This document shows positions 42,787 through 54,967 of a stretch of DNA of 64,000 bases, one piece after another; position 1 is the first letter of the stretch, and the number at the start of each line of letters is the position of its first letter. The stretch spans positions 7,456,501 to 7,520,500 of the forward strand of contig NC_092520.1 in the NCBI RefSeq assembly GCF_037038585.1, read 5' to 3'. The notes below the pieces were generated by a model that saw nothing but the letters and a program-made list of their open reading frames with translations, was not told where the DNA came from and did not search any database. The stretch is from Patagioenas fasciata. Lineage: Eukaryota; Chordata; Aves; Columbiformes; Columbidae. The position numbers and the translations under genes are program-made.

Positions 42787-45546
42787 TCAGTGCTCCGTTG
42801 CCAGCTTCCTCCTCTTGCTCTCAGGTTGCCCATCGCTTGGCTCTTCACGGGATGGTCTTCTCTTCCTGTCCAGCCGTGAAGAGCCTGGCAACCTTTGCAT
42901 TCCATAGTACGGTTAGAAAGGTCAAGCCAGGAGAAACCTGAATCAGTCCTGCTCTTAATCAAAGCCAGCTCATCTTACCTGCTCTCCTCAGAGGTGCTAC
43001 TCAGGTGTTCCCTTTCCAGAGTGACTGGAGGCACCTGCAAGGGAAATGGACAAGTGAGGATGTGACAGGAACCTACTTGCCCAATATCTAGCTCAGCTCT
43101 GAACTTTTGCAGAGCTGCAGGCTGGAGGACCTTGCCTGTTCCTGTGGCAGCAGTCCCACCCTGTAAGGGGGGAGGATTTGTTGTGGCCCTGCCATACCTC
43201 TGAGGTAGGAGCTTCTGGCTCTGGTGCTGGCAACTCCTCGGTGGATGCACTGGGAAGCCCAGCCTCCTCCTCCTCAAAGAGTTCCTCGTGGTGGTCGATG
43301 AGGAACTCCAGCAGCTGCGTCACCTGCACACAGCAGCAAACCATTGGTTTCCAGCCCGGTGGCTGAGAATGGGTCAGACAGCCCTTCCCACCCCTGAGCC
43401 CCACTTCGCTGCAGAAGTTGCAGCTCTGGGGCTGCTCTTCCCAGCAGCTCCCCCAGCAGCGTTTGCCGAAGACGGGAGGCAGCCAGGACTGTAGCCGGCT
43501 GGCTGCTCAACACAGCGTACCTTGCCGGTCACCTGCACCAGGACGTCCAGCGGCAGCGTGTCCTCCTCCGGTGGGCTGAGGAGGTTCGGCCCCACGCAGA
43601 TGGCCAGGCTGGCCGCTGTCATCCTGCTGGTGCCGGCATTGCTGCTGATGGTCTGCAGCAGGGTGAGCAGCTGCTTGAGGAGGAGCAGGTTGGGCTCGGG
43701 CAACTTGCTGGCCACGCTGAGGGAACAGGAGCACAAGGTTAATCCAGGGGACGTTGTCAACACAGATCTAAGGAGGCTGATCTCAGCCAAGCCCACCCGG
43801 GGGAAGACTCCCTGGCCATGCCTGGTTTACAGCAGAGGGGCTGCCTTGGCTGAGATACGGCCACCTCCTTCTCTCCCTGCTCTGTTGGCAAGGGTGCCTT
43901 GGTGGAGCCACCCACAATGTCTGCGGGCACTGCCCCAAGCAGAAAGATGCTTCTGTGGCTCTGGCAGCGCCTGCGCAGCAGCCAGGCTGCGGGCCACACT
44001 TACTCCTTCAGCCCCGCCAGCCTCTCCTCCCTGCTGGTGGTGTGCAGGGCGCTCATCCAGTCCTGGTACAGCTCTGCCTGCAGGAGCTTGGAGGGGATCT
44101 TGCGCAGGAACTCCTGCAACGGCAAGGGCTGCGGCTCAGGCTGTGCCCGCTGCCGCCGGGAGCACAGGCAGCATCCCCAGCCCAACGCTCAGGCTGAGCA
44201 GCAGCTCCTGGCTTTGGGCTCCTGCTCTGGCAGGTGCCCGTCAGCACGGCCAGGGCCAGGAGCTGCGGGGCTCCATGTCAGCAGGGTTCACCTTCAGGAT
44301 GGCGGCCAGGAGGTGCACCGGCTGGCTTTCCAGCTGCACCGGGGCGCCGCTGTCCAAAGCCTCCCGCAGCTCCCGGGAGGCGCGCTCGCCAGGCGCCAGC
44401 CGGAAGATCCCCTCGGTGGATGGTCCGTGCTCCTGCAGGAGAGCCAGCAGGTCCTGCGGGACAGAAGAGGACATTGCTGGGCTGGACACACGTCCTGGGA
44501 CAAGGCAACCTCCTCAGGGGCAGGAGTGACTGTGGACGGGTCTGCAGCTCTCATTGGGGCAGGACAGGGATTGGCTGGAGGCTGGTGACGTGGGGAAGAG
44601 GCAGATTTGTCCCCGAGACCCATCTCGGTTACCCTGGACTGGAACACCTCTCCAGGGGAGCCAGCGGGATGTGGATGGCCTGCCTAGGGGTGCTTACCTG
44701 GATGGCCTGGGGCAGCGAGCCGTCCTGGCTGCAGAGAGCTGCCAGGGGCCGGCCAAACAGAACCCCCGTGGTGCCAGAGCCTGATGGCTCGGCAGCCTCT
44801 GCAGCGTCCGAGGTCCTTCTCCGTGAGAAGGGCCAGGGCAGCCACCTCCTCCTTCTGTTGGTCCCACCTGGTGCCAAGGAGAAGAGAGCAAAGAGCTATG
44901 GAGAAGAAATGCCAGGCAAGCTCTCCTTGACAGTCTCAGTGCTCTTCCCCCACCACCGTGTGCAGGGGAAAAGCATCATTTGGGAGCAAGGGACCCTGGG
45001 GGCTCAGCTCCCTCCTGCCACAGAGCCGTGGTACGGACGTGCCCTGCGGGAAGGGCAGCAGCAGCCCCATTTCGACAAGAGTGTCCGTCTGGGAGAGGAG
45101 GAGAGAAGGGCCGTCCTGCCCCCCATCTTCCCCAAACTCACCAGCCGAGCGGCCAACTCCACCTTCGCTGCTGGAGGAGACCAGAGGTGGTGGCTGCTGC
45201 TCTACACCAGCCTGCAAGAAACGTGCTGCGCTCACTGAACAGCCCTGCAGCAGAAAGGGCCCCCGGCATCCTGCATCATGCCCGGCCACGTGTGAGAGAT
45301 GTGGATGGCCCAGATTGCATCCCGAGCGATTCTCACCTTTGCCCGGCTCTGCCGGAGCAGTGGCTGGCCAGATGGCGGGACAGGCACGCACTGCTGCACG
45401 GGCTCAGGGTCATCCCTGCAGAGCAGAGCAGAGCAGACGGTGTCGGGCATGAGCAAAGCGGCTGCTGCGGGGTCTGCCTGTGCTGGGCTGTCCCCAAGAC
45501 GTGGGGGATCTTACCTGGGCCCGCGGCAGCAGTTCACCTGGCCCAT
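42787..45546 (-). CDS. TAGAP: TAGAP-like Rho GTPase-activating protein, array copy 3
   Basis: Exons: 45515-45546, 45337-45415, 45142-45244, 44698-44867, 44292-44453, 44004-44113, 43521-43716, 43198-43323, 42979-43034, 42787-42892. Four small deletions (12, 1, 3 and 1 bp) all lie in introns. One removes a C from the pyrimidine tract just before exon 5, leaving the AG in place. The coding frame is therefore intact, while the antisense open frames across the same bases are broken, which supports the exon model. Private residues: Val51 and Asn75. Ser325 is shared with copy 2. Confidence 0.8.
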
Positions 45547-45880
45547 CCCGGTGAAGACAGCAGAGCTGTCGCACTGGACACACTGGTGATCTTCAAGATC
45601 CTGCCCAGCAGGCAGCAGAAAGGCTCCCAAAGGGCGCCCAAGTGCCGAGGATCGCTGCTGGGGAAGAGCTGGGCTCTGCCCCGTGCCGCTCCCTGTTGGC
45701 ACAGAACCGTTGCCGGGCCACCGCCGGGTCAACACAGCATGGCATTCTAACCGCCGGGGTGGGGGAGGGGCGCTGGGGGCCTCCCCAGGATGCCCACATC
45801 TCTCTCGTCCTGGGGAAGCCAGAGCTGGGCACAGCACTGCAGGCTGTGGCTCTCCACTGAAACCACTGTCTGTCAACTGA

Positions 45881-48795
45881 ACGCTGGAGACATATAGTCC
45901 ATCAATAAGTTTGCAAACGTCCAGGTAGAAGTGGTGTTGGCCCTCTCAAGGAAATCTGGAGAGGAGTTTGGCTTTGCCGGCTGCAATAGCCAGAGCAGCT
46001 GCATTGCTGCCTTCTTGAGTGAGCAGCTGTCTGCGCAGCTCCAGGTTTTCACGGATTCAGAGCAGGGAATGTCTCAATACCATCCATTCATGATATTCAC
46101 GTCTCTTTGGTCAAAAACACACCAGGTCTCCAGTACCCTTCAGCTTCCTACGCGGTCAATAAAATGTGGTCACCTTCAGCGAGAGAGACTTTCTTTGAAT
46201 CCTGGGAGTCTGAACATACTCTTTCTTTCATTTGTGCCATTTTGCGGCCTCAGACTGGACCTCTTTTGTTGTTATTTGGGGTACCTTGCCCCTTGACTCC
46301 TCATACGAGTATTTGGTCTTAATCAACAGCTGTCGTGGGACAGGTAACTTGTCCAAACCATCCTGCCAATCTTCTAGCTTGGGCAGGGGATACGTCAGTG
46401 TCTTCTTCCCCGTCCCTGTCCTTTCTCACGGCTTCTTACACCCCCGTTCCGACTGGTCATCCTCTGCTCGCATTAGTCTTTCCAACAACTCTTCCCTAGG
46501 TTAGCAGATATTCGCCCTTCATTCTTCTAATCGCAGCTGCAACGTTTTAACTAGATCTCATACAGGTGCAATAGACTGGCTTTCGGTGTAACGTTGTTGT
46601 TCTTTCTCTTCTGCCGCAGCTATCAAGGCTGCACCTGACACTGCACACACCATAGATTTTCCTTTGCCCTTTTGCCCCTGAGCCTTGGGCCGCAAGACAG
46701 GAATTGGGTCAACAGGTAATTGTCAGTTATGCCAGTTTTTCTGAGTCCAGTCCAGTCCCGGTGGTGAGAGCTTGGAGTTCTGATCCTCCAAAAAGTAAAG
46801 AAGTATTTAGGATGGTTTTCTATCTTTTCAGACTATGGGAGTGCTCTTCTAGAGGGGTGCTGTTGTGTATTGATAAGGATCATGGCCAAAACATTGTGGC
46901 CAAAATAGTCCATGCAGTCACATGAGATGACACATTCAGTATAGCGTGAGCCGCGCTATACGTTTCAACGACAAGCTAATGAGCAACAGCCCAGGCCAGC
47001 TGGCCGATTCCGGAGGTGGGGAATGAGCTGGAGGGCACATAGCCACATCTTCTGATGTGCCCAGCTTGGCAAACAAAGGAGAAAAGCTGAGACCCTTCAA
47101 CATGGCCCGACACTTGTCGAGACTTCTCGATCTTTTCCAATCACCTCTTCCTCCCCCAGACTCTCCTCTACTTGGAGAGCTACAAAAAAGCTCACCTAAA
47201 ACAGCACTGGCAGGGAACCCACCACCCTGAGGACCCTCCGCCCACCAGCCTCGCCGCGGGAACCGGACCAGGCACCGGAGGACGCTGCGCTCCTGAACTA
47301 CAAACCCCAGCATCCTCATCGCGGGACACCGGAGGCCGTACACCGTCATACGAGTCTCGTCATCCACGCTGTGGAGCCGTGGCAGTGGCTGGATTCCTCA
47401 CCCTTTTCTTTCTTCCTTTCTCTCTGCTCTTTCCCTCTCTCCTTTTTTCTATATCCCTGTTTCTTTGTCTCTTCTTCCAGGAGTGGTGAAACATTACTCT
47501 CTTTCTCTCTCTCTTATACCTTAGTTTCCTTCCCTCTCTACCACTCTCTTTCTCTCTTTTCCTTTTGAACATATAAGAGTAACACCATCTTAAGATTTGC
47601 TGTTGGGTTCTTGTTAAATTTTGTGTTGGAGCAGCTAACAGTTGCCAATACATTGCTTGTAGAAGGACTTTTTGCTGTTATACTTTTGCCAAGCCACTAT
47701 TCGCTGTAACTAGTACTCCAACACGTACTTCTCGTAAAACTCAGACTTGAACTGGACCCCCGGAGTGACTGTCTGCCATTCGCTTCGCATAACCGCGCAG
47801 ACTTAACCCAGAGTTCACGCACGCCTGGTCTCACCTGTTGAGTAAGGGCGCCTGTCGCATTTAGAGTTAGCTCACCTCATCTCTTTGGAAGGGACAGGCA
47901 CCTTACTTTAGTCAGCTTTGCTGCCCCAATCCCCTCCTTGAGAGGTATCTTGCATAGTTAGGCTTCTTACCCGTGGGCATTTAGGGGAAGCATTTGACTT
48001 TTCCCTCTCACAGAAGTAACCGTCCCAAGGAGACAGGACCTCTGTGAACGCTGTTGTGTTCAAAGGAGGAATTTGGCAGCAGCTAAACCCCCTTGCATTC
48101 CAGCTTCTCCTCAGTATATTACTGAGGGGTGGGGGCGGCTGAGCTGAACTTCAGAGTGATGCCCAATCTGATGGCACTCAACAGGCATATTTAAAAGTTT
48201 AACACTTTCTGGACACTTCCAACATTAAGCGCCTCTGTCTGTGACAGCAATGGAAACATCACGATTTGGAGGACCGTGATTAAAGGTGATTGCTAAGGCT
48301 GGAACTAAGGCAAAATGGAGGCCAAATGTCAGGAAAGTGCCAAAACTTCAATACAACATTTTGTAAGAGAAGGAAAGAGAGAGCAAGAGAGAGCCACCAT
48401 GGTGGATCACGCAATGTCCCGCATGACTGTTGTCTTCTTCTCCTGGAGACGGGTGGTGGGAGGAGAGTCCCGGGTGGGAAGTGCCTGTCGTGGGTTTTGG
48501 GAGCCTCCACCTCCGTGAGGATCTCTGGCTCCTGCTACGTCTGCACCGTCCATGAACGTTGTGGCACTGCACACGTGTAGAGCATCCAGACAACACGCGG
48601 ACACCGTCCACGCCAGGACTGCGTGGTACGTGCAGCTTTGGAGCTCATGGGCTGAGCAGCCAGAGCGGTCCCAGTCACCGGGAGATCCCCGGACCTCTGT
48701 GGGACCAACTCCTGTCCTCGTTTCAGTGTATCAGGAAGCAGGGACTGCTGTGGTTTCCATTGAGCCCAACGTCTATTGACTGAATGCTGGAGACA
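45881..48795 (-). mobile_element. LTR/endogenous-retrovirus-like segment, unit 3
   Basis: As in unit 2. The end repeat at 45881-45892 has one change (ACG for ATG on the + strand). No intact viral gene. Confidence 0.4.
47297..47315. promoter_or_regulatory. ZNF143/Staf-type motif, unit 3 (one base changed)
   Basis: Same GCATCC form as units 2 and 4, in the same GC-rich patch. Confidence 0.4.
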
Positions 48796-48813
48796 GGGCC
48801 TTGTCCTTGAAAT

Positions 48814-49048
48814 GGCTTTCAATAGCACCCAGGATCATCCTCGCCATCACTTTCCCAGAAACCGAGGTTAGACTAGGAGTTCTGTTCTTCCCAGAGACTT
48901 CCCTCACGCCCTTCTGATACACTGGACGAGCACTGCGGAGCTTCCAGTCGGCAGGGACCTGCCCATATTCCTAGACCTTTGCAAGATGATGGCAAAGGGT
49001 CCTGCCGTGACACCCGCAGAATCCTTCAACTCAAAGGACCGGGAACCC
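48814..49048 (-). mobile_element. CR1: Old CR1 ORF2 fragment at the right end of unit 3
   Basis: Counterpart of 30656-30890 with scattered substitutions. Confidence 0.78.
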
Positions 49049-51858
49049 CAAGTATCAAGTCTAGGTAAGCTTTGGTCTTTCAGGATTTCTCCCTAAGGAA
49101 GTGAACCACAGCTCTGTAGCCTTCCTGCAAAGCCTGACCTTGCTGCGAGAGATCATACTATCTCATTTTCTGCCTGACTTAGCTATGCTGCAATTCTTCC
49201 CAGTGAAAAATAGTCCAGTTCCCATTATTAGCAGAGTAAAAGTTCTCCCTGCTGTCCTGAAGTAGACATCTTAAGGATACCTCTAGGCTTTACCCACTGC
49301 TTTGGCTCAGGCCTCCGTTGGATTTCCTGCACATGGGAAACTGAATGCCATTGAAGATGCCACGACTAGACAAGCACCCAGAGCCCAGCAAATGTGACAC
49401 AGACCTAGGGGCAGCCTTTCCCTTTTGGGGGCACTGCTGGAGGCCAGAGGACACAGCTGTGGAATCTCAGATCATTCCCAAATGATGCCCAGGGCTAGGC
49501 TACTGCACCAAGCCCTCGATATGCGCTCGCTGTGCCTTCGGTGTGGACACCGAGTGCAAAGAGGGACACCAAAGTTAGAGGGAGCAAAATCCCACCCGAG
49601 TTTGAGTTCCCTCTTCGGCCAAGGAGATTTGTGTCCTGCATCCCCAGAGCTGAGACCTAGTGGCAGCGTTCTCCAGACAGGTCTTTGTAGCTAGCGCAGT
49701 GAAGAGCAAATACTGGGGCTAAAGGACCATTTTTCTTCTTTTTGTTTTCTTTAATGTTTCTCTTTCTTGTTGTAACCGTCCCCATTTGGCAAGGTTCAAG
49801 ACGTACGAGGTAAAGTACTTATTTAAAGAAGTTTTGATATTTGAAAAAGAAAGATGTGTCTCGTGTTTGTTAATTGTAAGCACACACTTTTCCTTTAGGA
49901 AATGATAGTAATACATGACATTTTTAAATAATACGAGACATCTTCTCAAATGAAGATCTAGTGAAAAATGAGTTATCCACAGGAAACGGAACAATAGTGT
50001 CCCGTATATTGAGATGCTGAAAGCAACAGGTTGTGCCCATAGCAAAATGCCTGAGTGCAGCTAATTCATTGTGCAGAACTGGGTTCCCACTGCAGAAATT
50101 TAAAAAGCACCAAAAACCACCAAATACATGACAGGACTTTGTGTGCTATCATTTGAAACAACACAGTTTAATTTGAAGACCAACCCTTTTATTACGTGCT
50201 TTCATTTTATAATAAAGCATATGTCTCTAAAATACACATTCATACACCAAAATGGCCACTGTACTACAAGGCTTTTCTGTGTCACCCTCACATTCAGGGG
50301 AACTGCATCACAGACCATTCGCTGCCTCCATTGGGATTGTTCTTCCGTTCAAACCTGCACAAGTTGACCTTGCAGGCTCTTCAGGACTCCCGCTTCGATG
50401 AGTTTTACTGATTTTCCTGAGTTTGTTTTTTACAGGCCTCAAAGCAAGTTTCTCTTGAGCGCTGCCAGGCTGAGGAGCGATGCCGCAATAGAGTGAACAC
50501 GCGTGGATGCATCCTCATTCCAGAATACCTGTCCAGTCAACCCTGGAAAAGCTCTCAGCTTGCCTCTGGGATGTAGCTCCACAGACACATTCTTTCAAAG
50601 TCAGCGAGATGGGCGCAAAGGACCAGCATCGCCATAGCGACACACGGCCCATCCAGATGCTCCGATGTTAACGCCGTATGGAAATCATTTCAACGTTTGC
50701 TAGCAGTTTTCTCCAACCTGGAGAAGATGACTTCCAGTGTCCATTCTACTACCTGCCGGAAATTCTTGCAGCTCGGTACGTGCCTTTTGCAGCATGTGCA
50801 GCTGGGTACTAGGAAAAGTGCAGTGACAGGAGCCTTTGGAATGTACTTTCTGCTCTTGCTAGGGACAGCACAGTGGGGCTTGGACAACACCAGTCCATGC
50901 ATTTGGCTGACACGTTACCATCTTTCCCCACAGCAGTTCTTCATGTGTCCTGCACACATGCACTTGTCCTGACCCAAGAAAAGCAATGGCTGCTCCCTTC
51001 TTGAATGGAGCAAGTTGGTTCAGCATCGGTCTGCCGAGAATGAGTAGCTGGAAATCAAACCTGGAGGGTTTGACAGAATGGAAGACGCCAGCCAGCGTGT
51101 CCACATGTCCCCCCAGGTGACAGGCACCACCGTGCGTAACGCACTCCACCTATCCGGAAGTTCACATGCCAGCTCCCCACCTTGGAGAGATGTTCCAGCT
51201 GGTGGGCACCTGCTCACGGAGCTGATGGGTGAGCCAGCAAGGCCTCCTGCCAGGGCTGGGCTGGGTCTGGGGGCCACGCGGGGCTGCTCTGGCTTAGCGC
51301 TGCACGAGTGGAATGTGCCGGCCAGAGCAGGAGGGCGCGCTGCCTCTCTCCTCGCCTGCGCCGAGGTGGTGCCGGGGCCGCATCGTGCTCCTGGAAGCCC
51401 AGGTGTCAGAGCTCATCCAGGAAATCCAAGGAGCTACAAGGACAGAGTCAGAAAGAACTGATGAAACAGTGAAGGCAAGAAGAGCCATGACTTAGTAGCC
51501 TGTTTTTTGGGAAGACCAATGAAAAAGAGTCACCCACCCACTACAGTTTTGCCTTGGCCCCTTCTCAACGCCCGCCCTTCTCGGTGTCTACAGCCACTTG
51601 GAACAAATCCTTGCTGTGTCTTTGGCATTCAGACAACATGAAAACTGCACACGCTGGAGCGATATGTTTCTCCTGACATACACGTTCCCCCAAGGGCAGG
51701 TGTATGCTGCCTGTCTGAGGCCACCTCTGGGCACCTCACCAATATTTCCTGTGTTGAGAGCAGCGGTCAGAGCTTTGAAATAGAGTCAGCGGACTCTGCT
51801 GCTACACACCTGGGCTCCTCGTTCTTCTTGCCTGCTTGGATTTCCTGTTGCCCGTCTG

Positions 51859-54635
51859 TCAGTGCTCCGTTGCCAGCTTCCTCCTCTTGCTCTCAGGTTG
51901 CCCATCGCTTGGCTCTTCACGGGATGGTCTTCTCTTCCTGTCCAGCCGTGAAGAGCCTGGCAACCTTTGCATTCCATAGTACGGTTAGAAAGGTCAAGCC
52001 AGGAGAAACCTGAATCAGTCCTGCTCTTAATCAAAGCCAGCTCATCTTACCTGCTCTCCTCAGAGGTGCTACTCAGGTGTTCCCTTTCCAGAGTGACTGG
52101 AGGCACCTGCAAGGGAAATGGACAAGTGAAGATGTGACAGGGACCTATTTGCCCAATATCTAGCTCAGCTCTGAACTTTTGCAGAGCTGCAGGCTGGAGG
52201 ACCTTGCCTGTTCCTGTGGCAGCAATCCCACCCTGTAAGGGGGGAGGATTTGTCGTCAACCTCTTTGTGGCCCTGCCATACCTCTAAGGTAGGAGCTTCT
52301 GGCTCTGGTGCTGGCAACTCCTCGGTGGATGCACTGGGAAGCCCAGCCTCCTCCTCCTCAAAGAGTTCCTCGTGGTGGTCGATGAGGAACTCCAGCAGCT
52401 GCGTCACCTGCACACAGCAGCAAACCATTGGTTTCCAGCCCGGTGGCTGAGAATGGGTCAGACAGCCCTTCCCACCGCTGAGCCTCACTTCGCTGCAGAA
52501 GCTGCAGCTCTGGGGCTGCTCTTCCCAGCAGCTCCCCCAGCAGCGTTTGCCGAAGACGGGAGGCAGCCAGGACTGTAGCCGGCTGGCTGCTCAACACAGC
52601 GTACCTTGCCGGTCACCTGCACCAGGACGTCCAGCGGCAGCGTGTCCTCCTCCGGTGGGCTGAGGAGGTTCGGCCCCACGCAGATGGCCAGGCTGGCCGC
52701 TGTCATCCTGCTGGTGCCGGCATTGCTGCTGATGGTCTGCAGCAGGGTGAGCAGCTGCTTGAGGAGGAGCAGGTTGGGCTCGGGCAACTTGCTGGCCACG
52801 CTGAGGGAACAGGAGCACAAGGTTAATCCAGGGGACGTTGTCAACACAGATCTAAGGAGGCTGATCTCAGCCAAGCCCAGCCAAGGGAAGGCTCCCTGGC
52901 CATGCCTGGTTTACAGCAGAGGGGCTGCCTTGGCTGAGATACGGCCACCTCCTTCTCTCCCTGCTCTGTTGGCAAGGGTGCCTTGGTGGAGCCACCCACA
53001 ATGTCTGTGGGCACTGCCCCAAGCAGAAAGATGCTTCTGTGGCTCTGGCAGCGCCTGCGCAGCAGCCAGGCTGCGGGCCACACTTACTCCTTCAGCCCCG
53101 CCAGCCTCTCCTCCCTGCTGGTGGTGTGCAGGGCGCTCATCCAGTCCTGGTACAGCTCTGCCTGCAGGAGCTTGGAGGGGATCTTGCGCAGGAACTCCTG
53201 CAACGGCAAGGGCTGCGGCTCAGGCTGTGCCCACTGCCCCCGGGAGCACAGGCAGCATCCCCAGCCCAGCGCTCGGGCTGAGCAGCAGCTCCTGGCTTTG
53301 GGCTCCTGCTCTGGCAGGTGCCCGTCAGCACGGCCAGGGCCGAGAGCTGCTGGGCTCCATGTCAGCAGGGTTCACCTTCAGGATGGCGGCCAGGAGGTGC
53401 ACCGGCTGGCTTTCCAGCTGCACCGGGGCGCCGCTGTCCAAAGCCTCCCGCAGCTCCCGGGAGGCGCGCTCGCCGGGCGCCAGCCGGAAGATCCCCTCGG
53501 TGGATGGTCCGTGCTCCTGCAGGAGAGCCAGCAGGTCCTGCGGGGACAGAGGAGGATGTTGCTGGGCTGGACACACGTCCTGGGACAAGGCAACCTCCTC
53601 AGGGGCAGGAGTGACTGTGGACGGGTCTGCAGCTCTCATTGGGGCAGGACAGGGATTGGCTGGAGGCTGGTGACGTGGGGAAGAGGCAGCTTTGTCCCCA
53701 AGACCCATCTCAGTTACCCTGGACTGGAACACCTCCTCTCCAGGGGAGCCAGCAGGATGTGGATGGCCTGCCTAGGGGTACTTACCTGGATGGCCTGGGG
53801 CAGCGAGCCGTCCTGGCTGCAGAGAGCTGCCAGGGGCCGGCCAAACAGAACCCCCGTGGTGCCAGAGCCTGATGGCTCGGCAGCCTCTGCAGCGTCCGAG
53901 GTCCTTCTCCGTGAGAAGGGCCAGGGCAGCCACCTCCTCCTCCTGCTGGTCCCACCTGGTGCCAAGGAGAAGAGAGCAAAGAGCTATGGAGAAGAAATGC
54001 CAGGCAAGCTCTCCTTGACAGTCTCAGTGCTCTTCCCCCACCACCGTGTGCAGGGGAAAAGCATCATTTGGGAGCAAGGGACCCTGGGGGCTCAGCTCCC
54101 TCCTGCCACAGAGCCGTGGTACGGACGTGCCCTGCGGGAAGGGCAGCAGCAGCCCCATTTCGACAAGAGTGTCCGTCTGGGAGAGGAGGAGAGAAGGGCC
54201 GTCCTGCCCCCCATCTTCCCCAAACTCACCAGCCGAGCGGCCAACTCCACCTTCGCTGCTGGAGGAGACCAGAGGTGGTGGCTGCTGCTCTGCACCAGCC
54301 TGCAAGAAACGTGCTGCGCTCACTGAACAGCCCTGCAGCAGAAAGGGCCCCCGGCATCCTGCATCATGCCCCGGCCACGTGTGAGAGATGTGGATGGCCC
54401 AGATTGCATCCCGAGCGATTCTCACCTTTGCCCGGCTCTGCCGGAGCAGTGGCTGGCCAGATGGCGGGACAGGCACGCACTGCTGCACGGGCTCAGGGTC
54501 ATCCCTGCAGAGCAGAGCAGAGCAGACGGTGTCGGGCATGAGCAAAGCGGCTGCTGCGGGGTCTGCCTGTGCTGGGCTGTCCCCAAGACGTGGGGGATCT
54601 TACCTGGGCCCGCGGCAGCAGTTCACCTGGCCCAT
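51859..54635 (-). CDS. TAGAP: TAGAP-like Rho GTPase-activating protein, array copy 4
   Basis: Exons: 54604-54635, 54426-54504, 54230-54332, 53786-53955, 53376-53537, 53088-53197, 52605-52800, 52282-52407, 52051-52106, 51859-51964. Open throughout with all GT/AG pairs present. Residues Ala51, Thr286, Leu325. Its introns share many variants with copy 5, for example around 53,550 in intron 4. No private coding change was noticed by eye. Confidence 0.8.
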
Positions 54636-54967
54636 CCCGGTGAAGACAGCAGAGCTGTCGCACTGGGTACACAAGTGATCTTCGAGATCCTGCCCAGCAG
54701 GCAGTAGAAAGGCTCCCAAAGGGCGCCCAAGTGCCGAGGATCGCTGCTGGGGAAGAGCTGGGCTCTGCCCCGTGCCGCTCCCTGTTGGCACAGAACCGTT
54801 GCCGGGCCAGCGCCGGGTCAACACAGCATGGCATTCTAACCGCCGGGGTGGGGGAGGGGCGCTGGGGGTCTCCCCAGGATGCCCACATCTCTCGTCCTGG
54901 GGAAGCCAGAGCTGGGCACAGCACTGCAGGCTGTGGCTCTCCACTGAAACCACTGTCTGTCAACTGA

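Larger units (their letters stand above)
40148..49219. repeat. Tandem array unit 3 (9,072 bp)
   Basis: Third unit. Compared with the others it has small private deletions: 12 bp near 43,180, 1 bp near 44,460, 3 bp near 44,650 and 1 bp near 45,282. All fall in introns of the TAGAP-like gene under my model. Confidence 0.97.
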
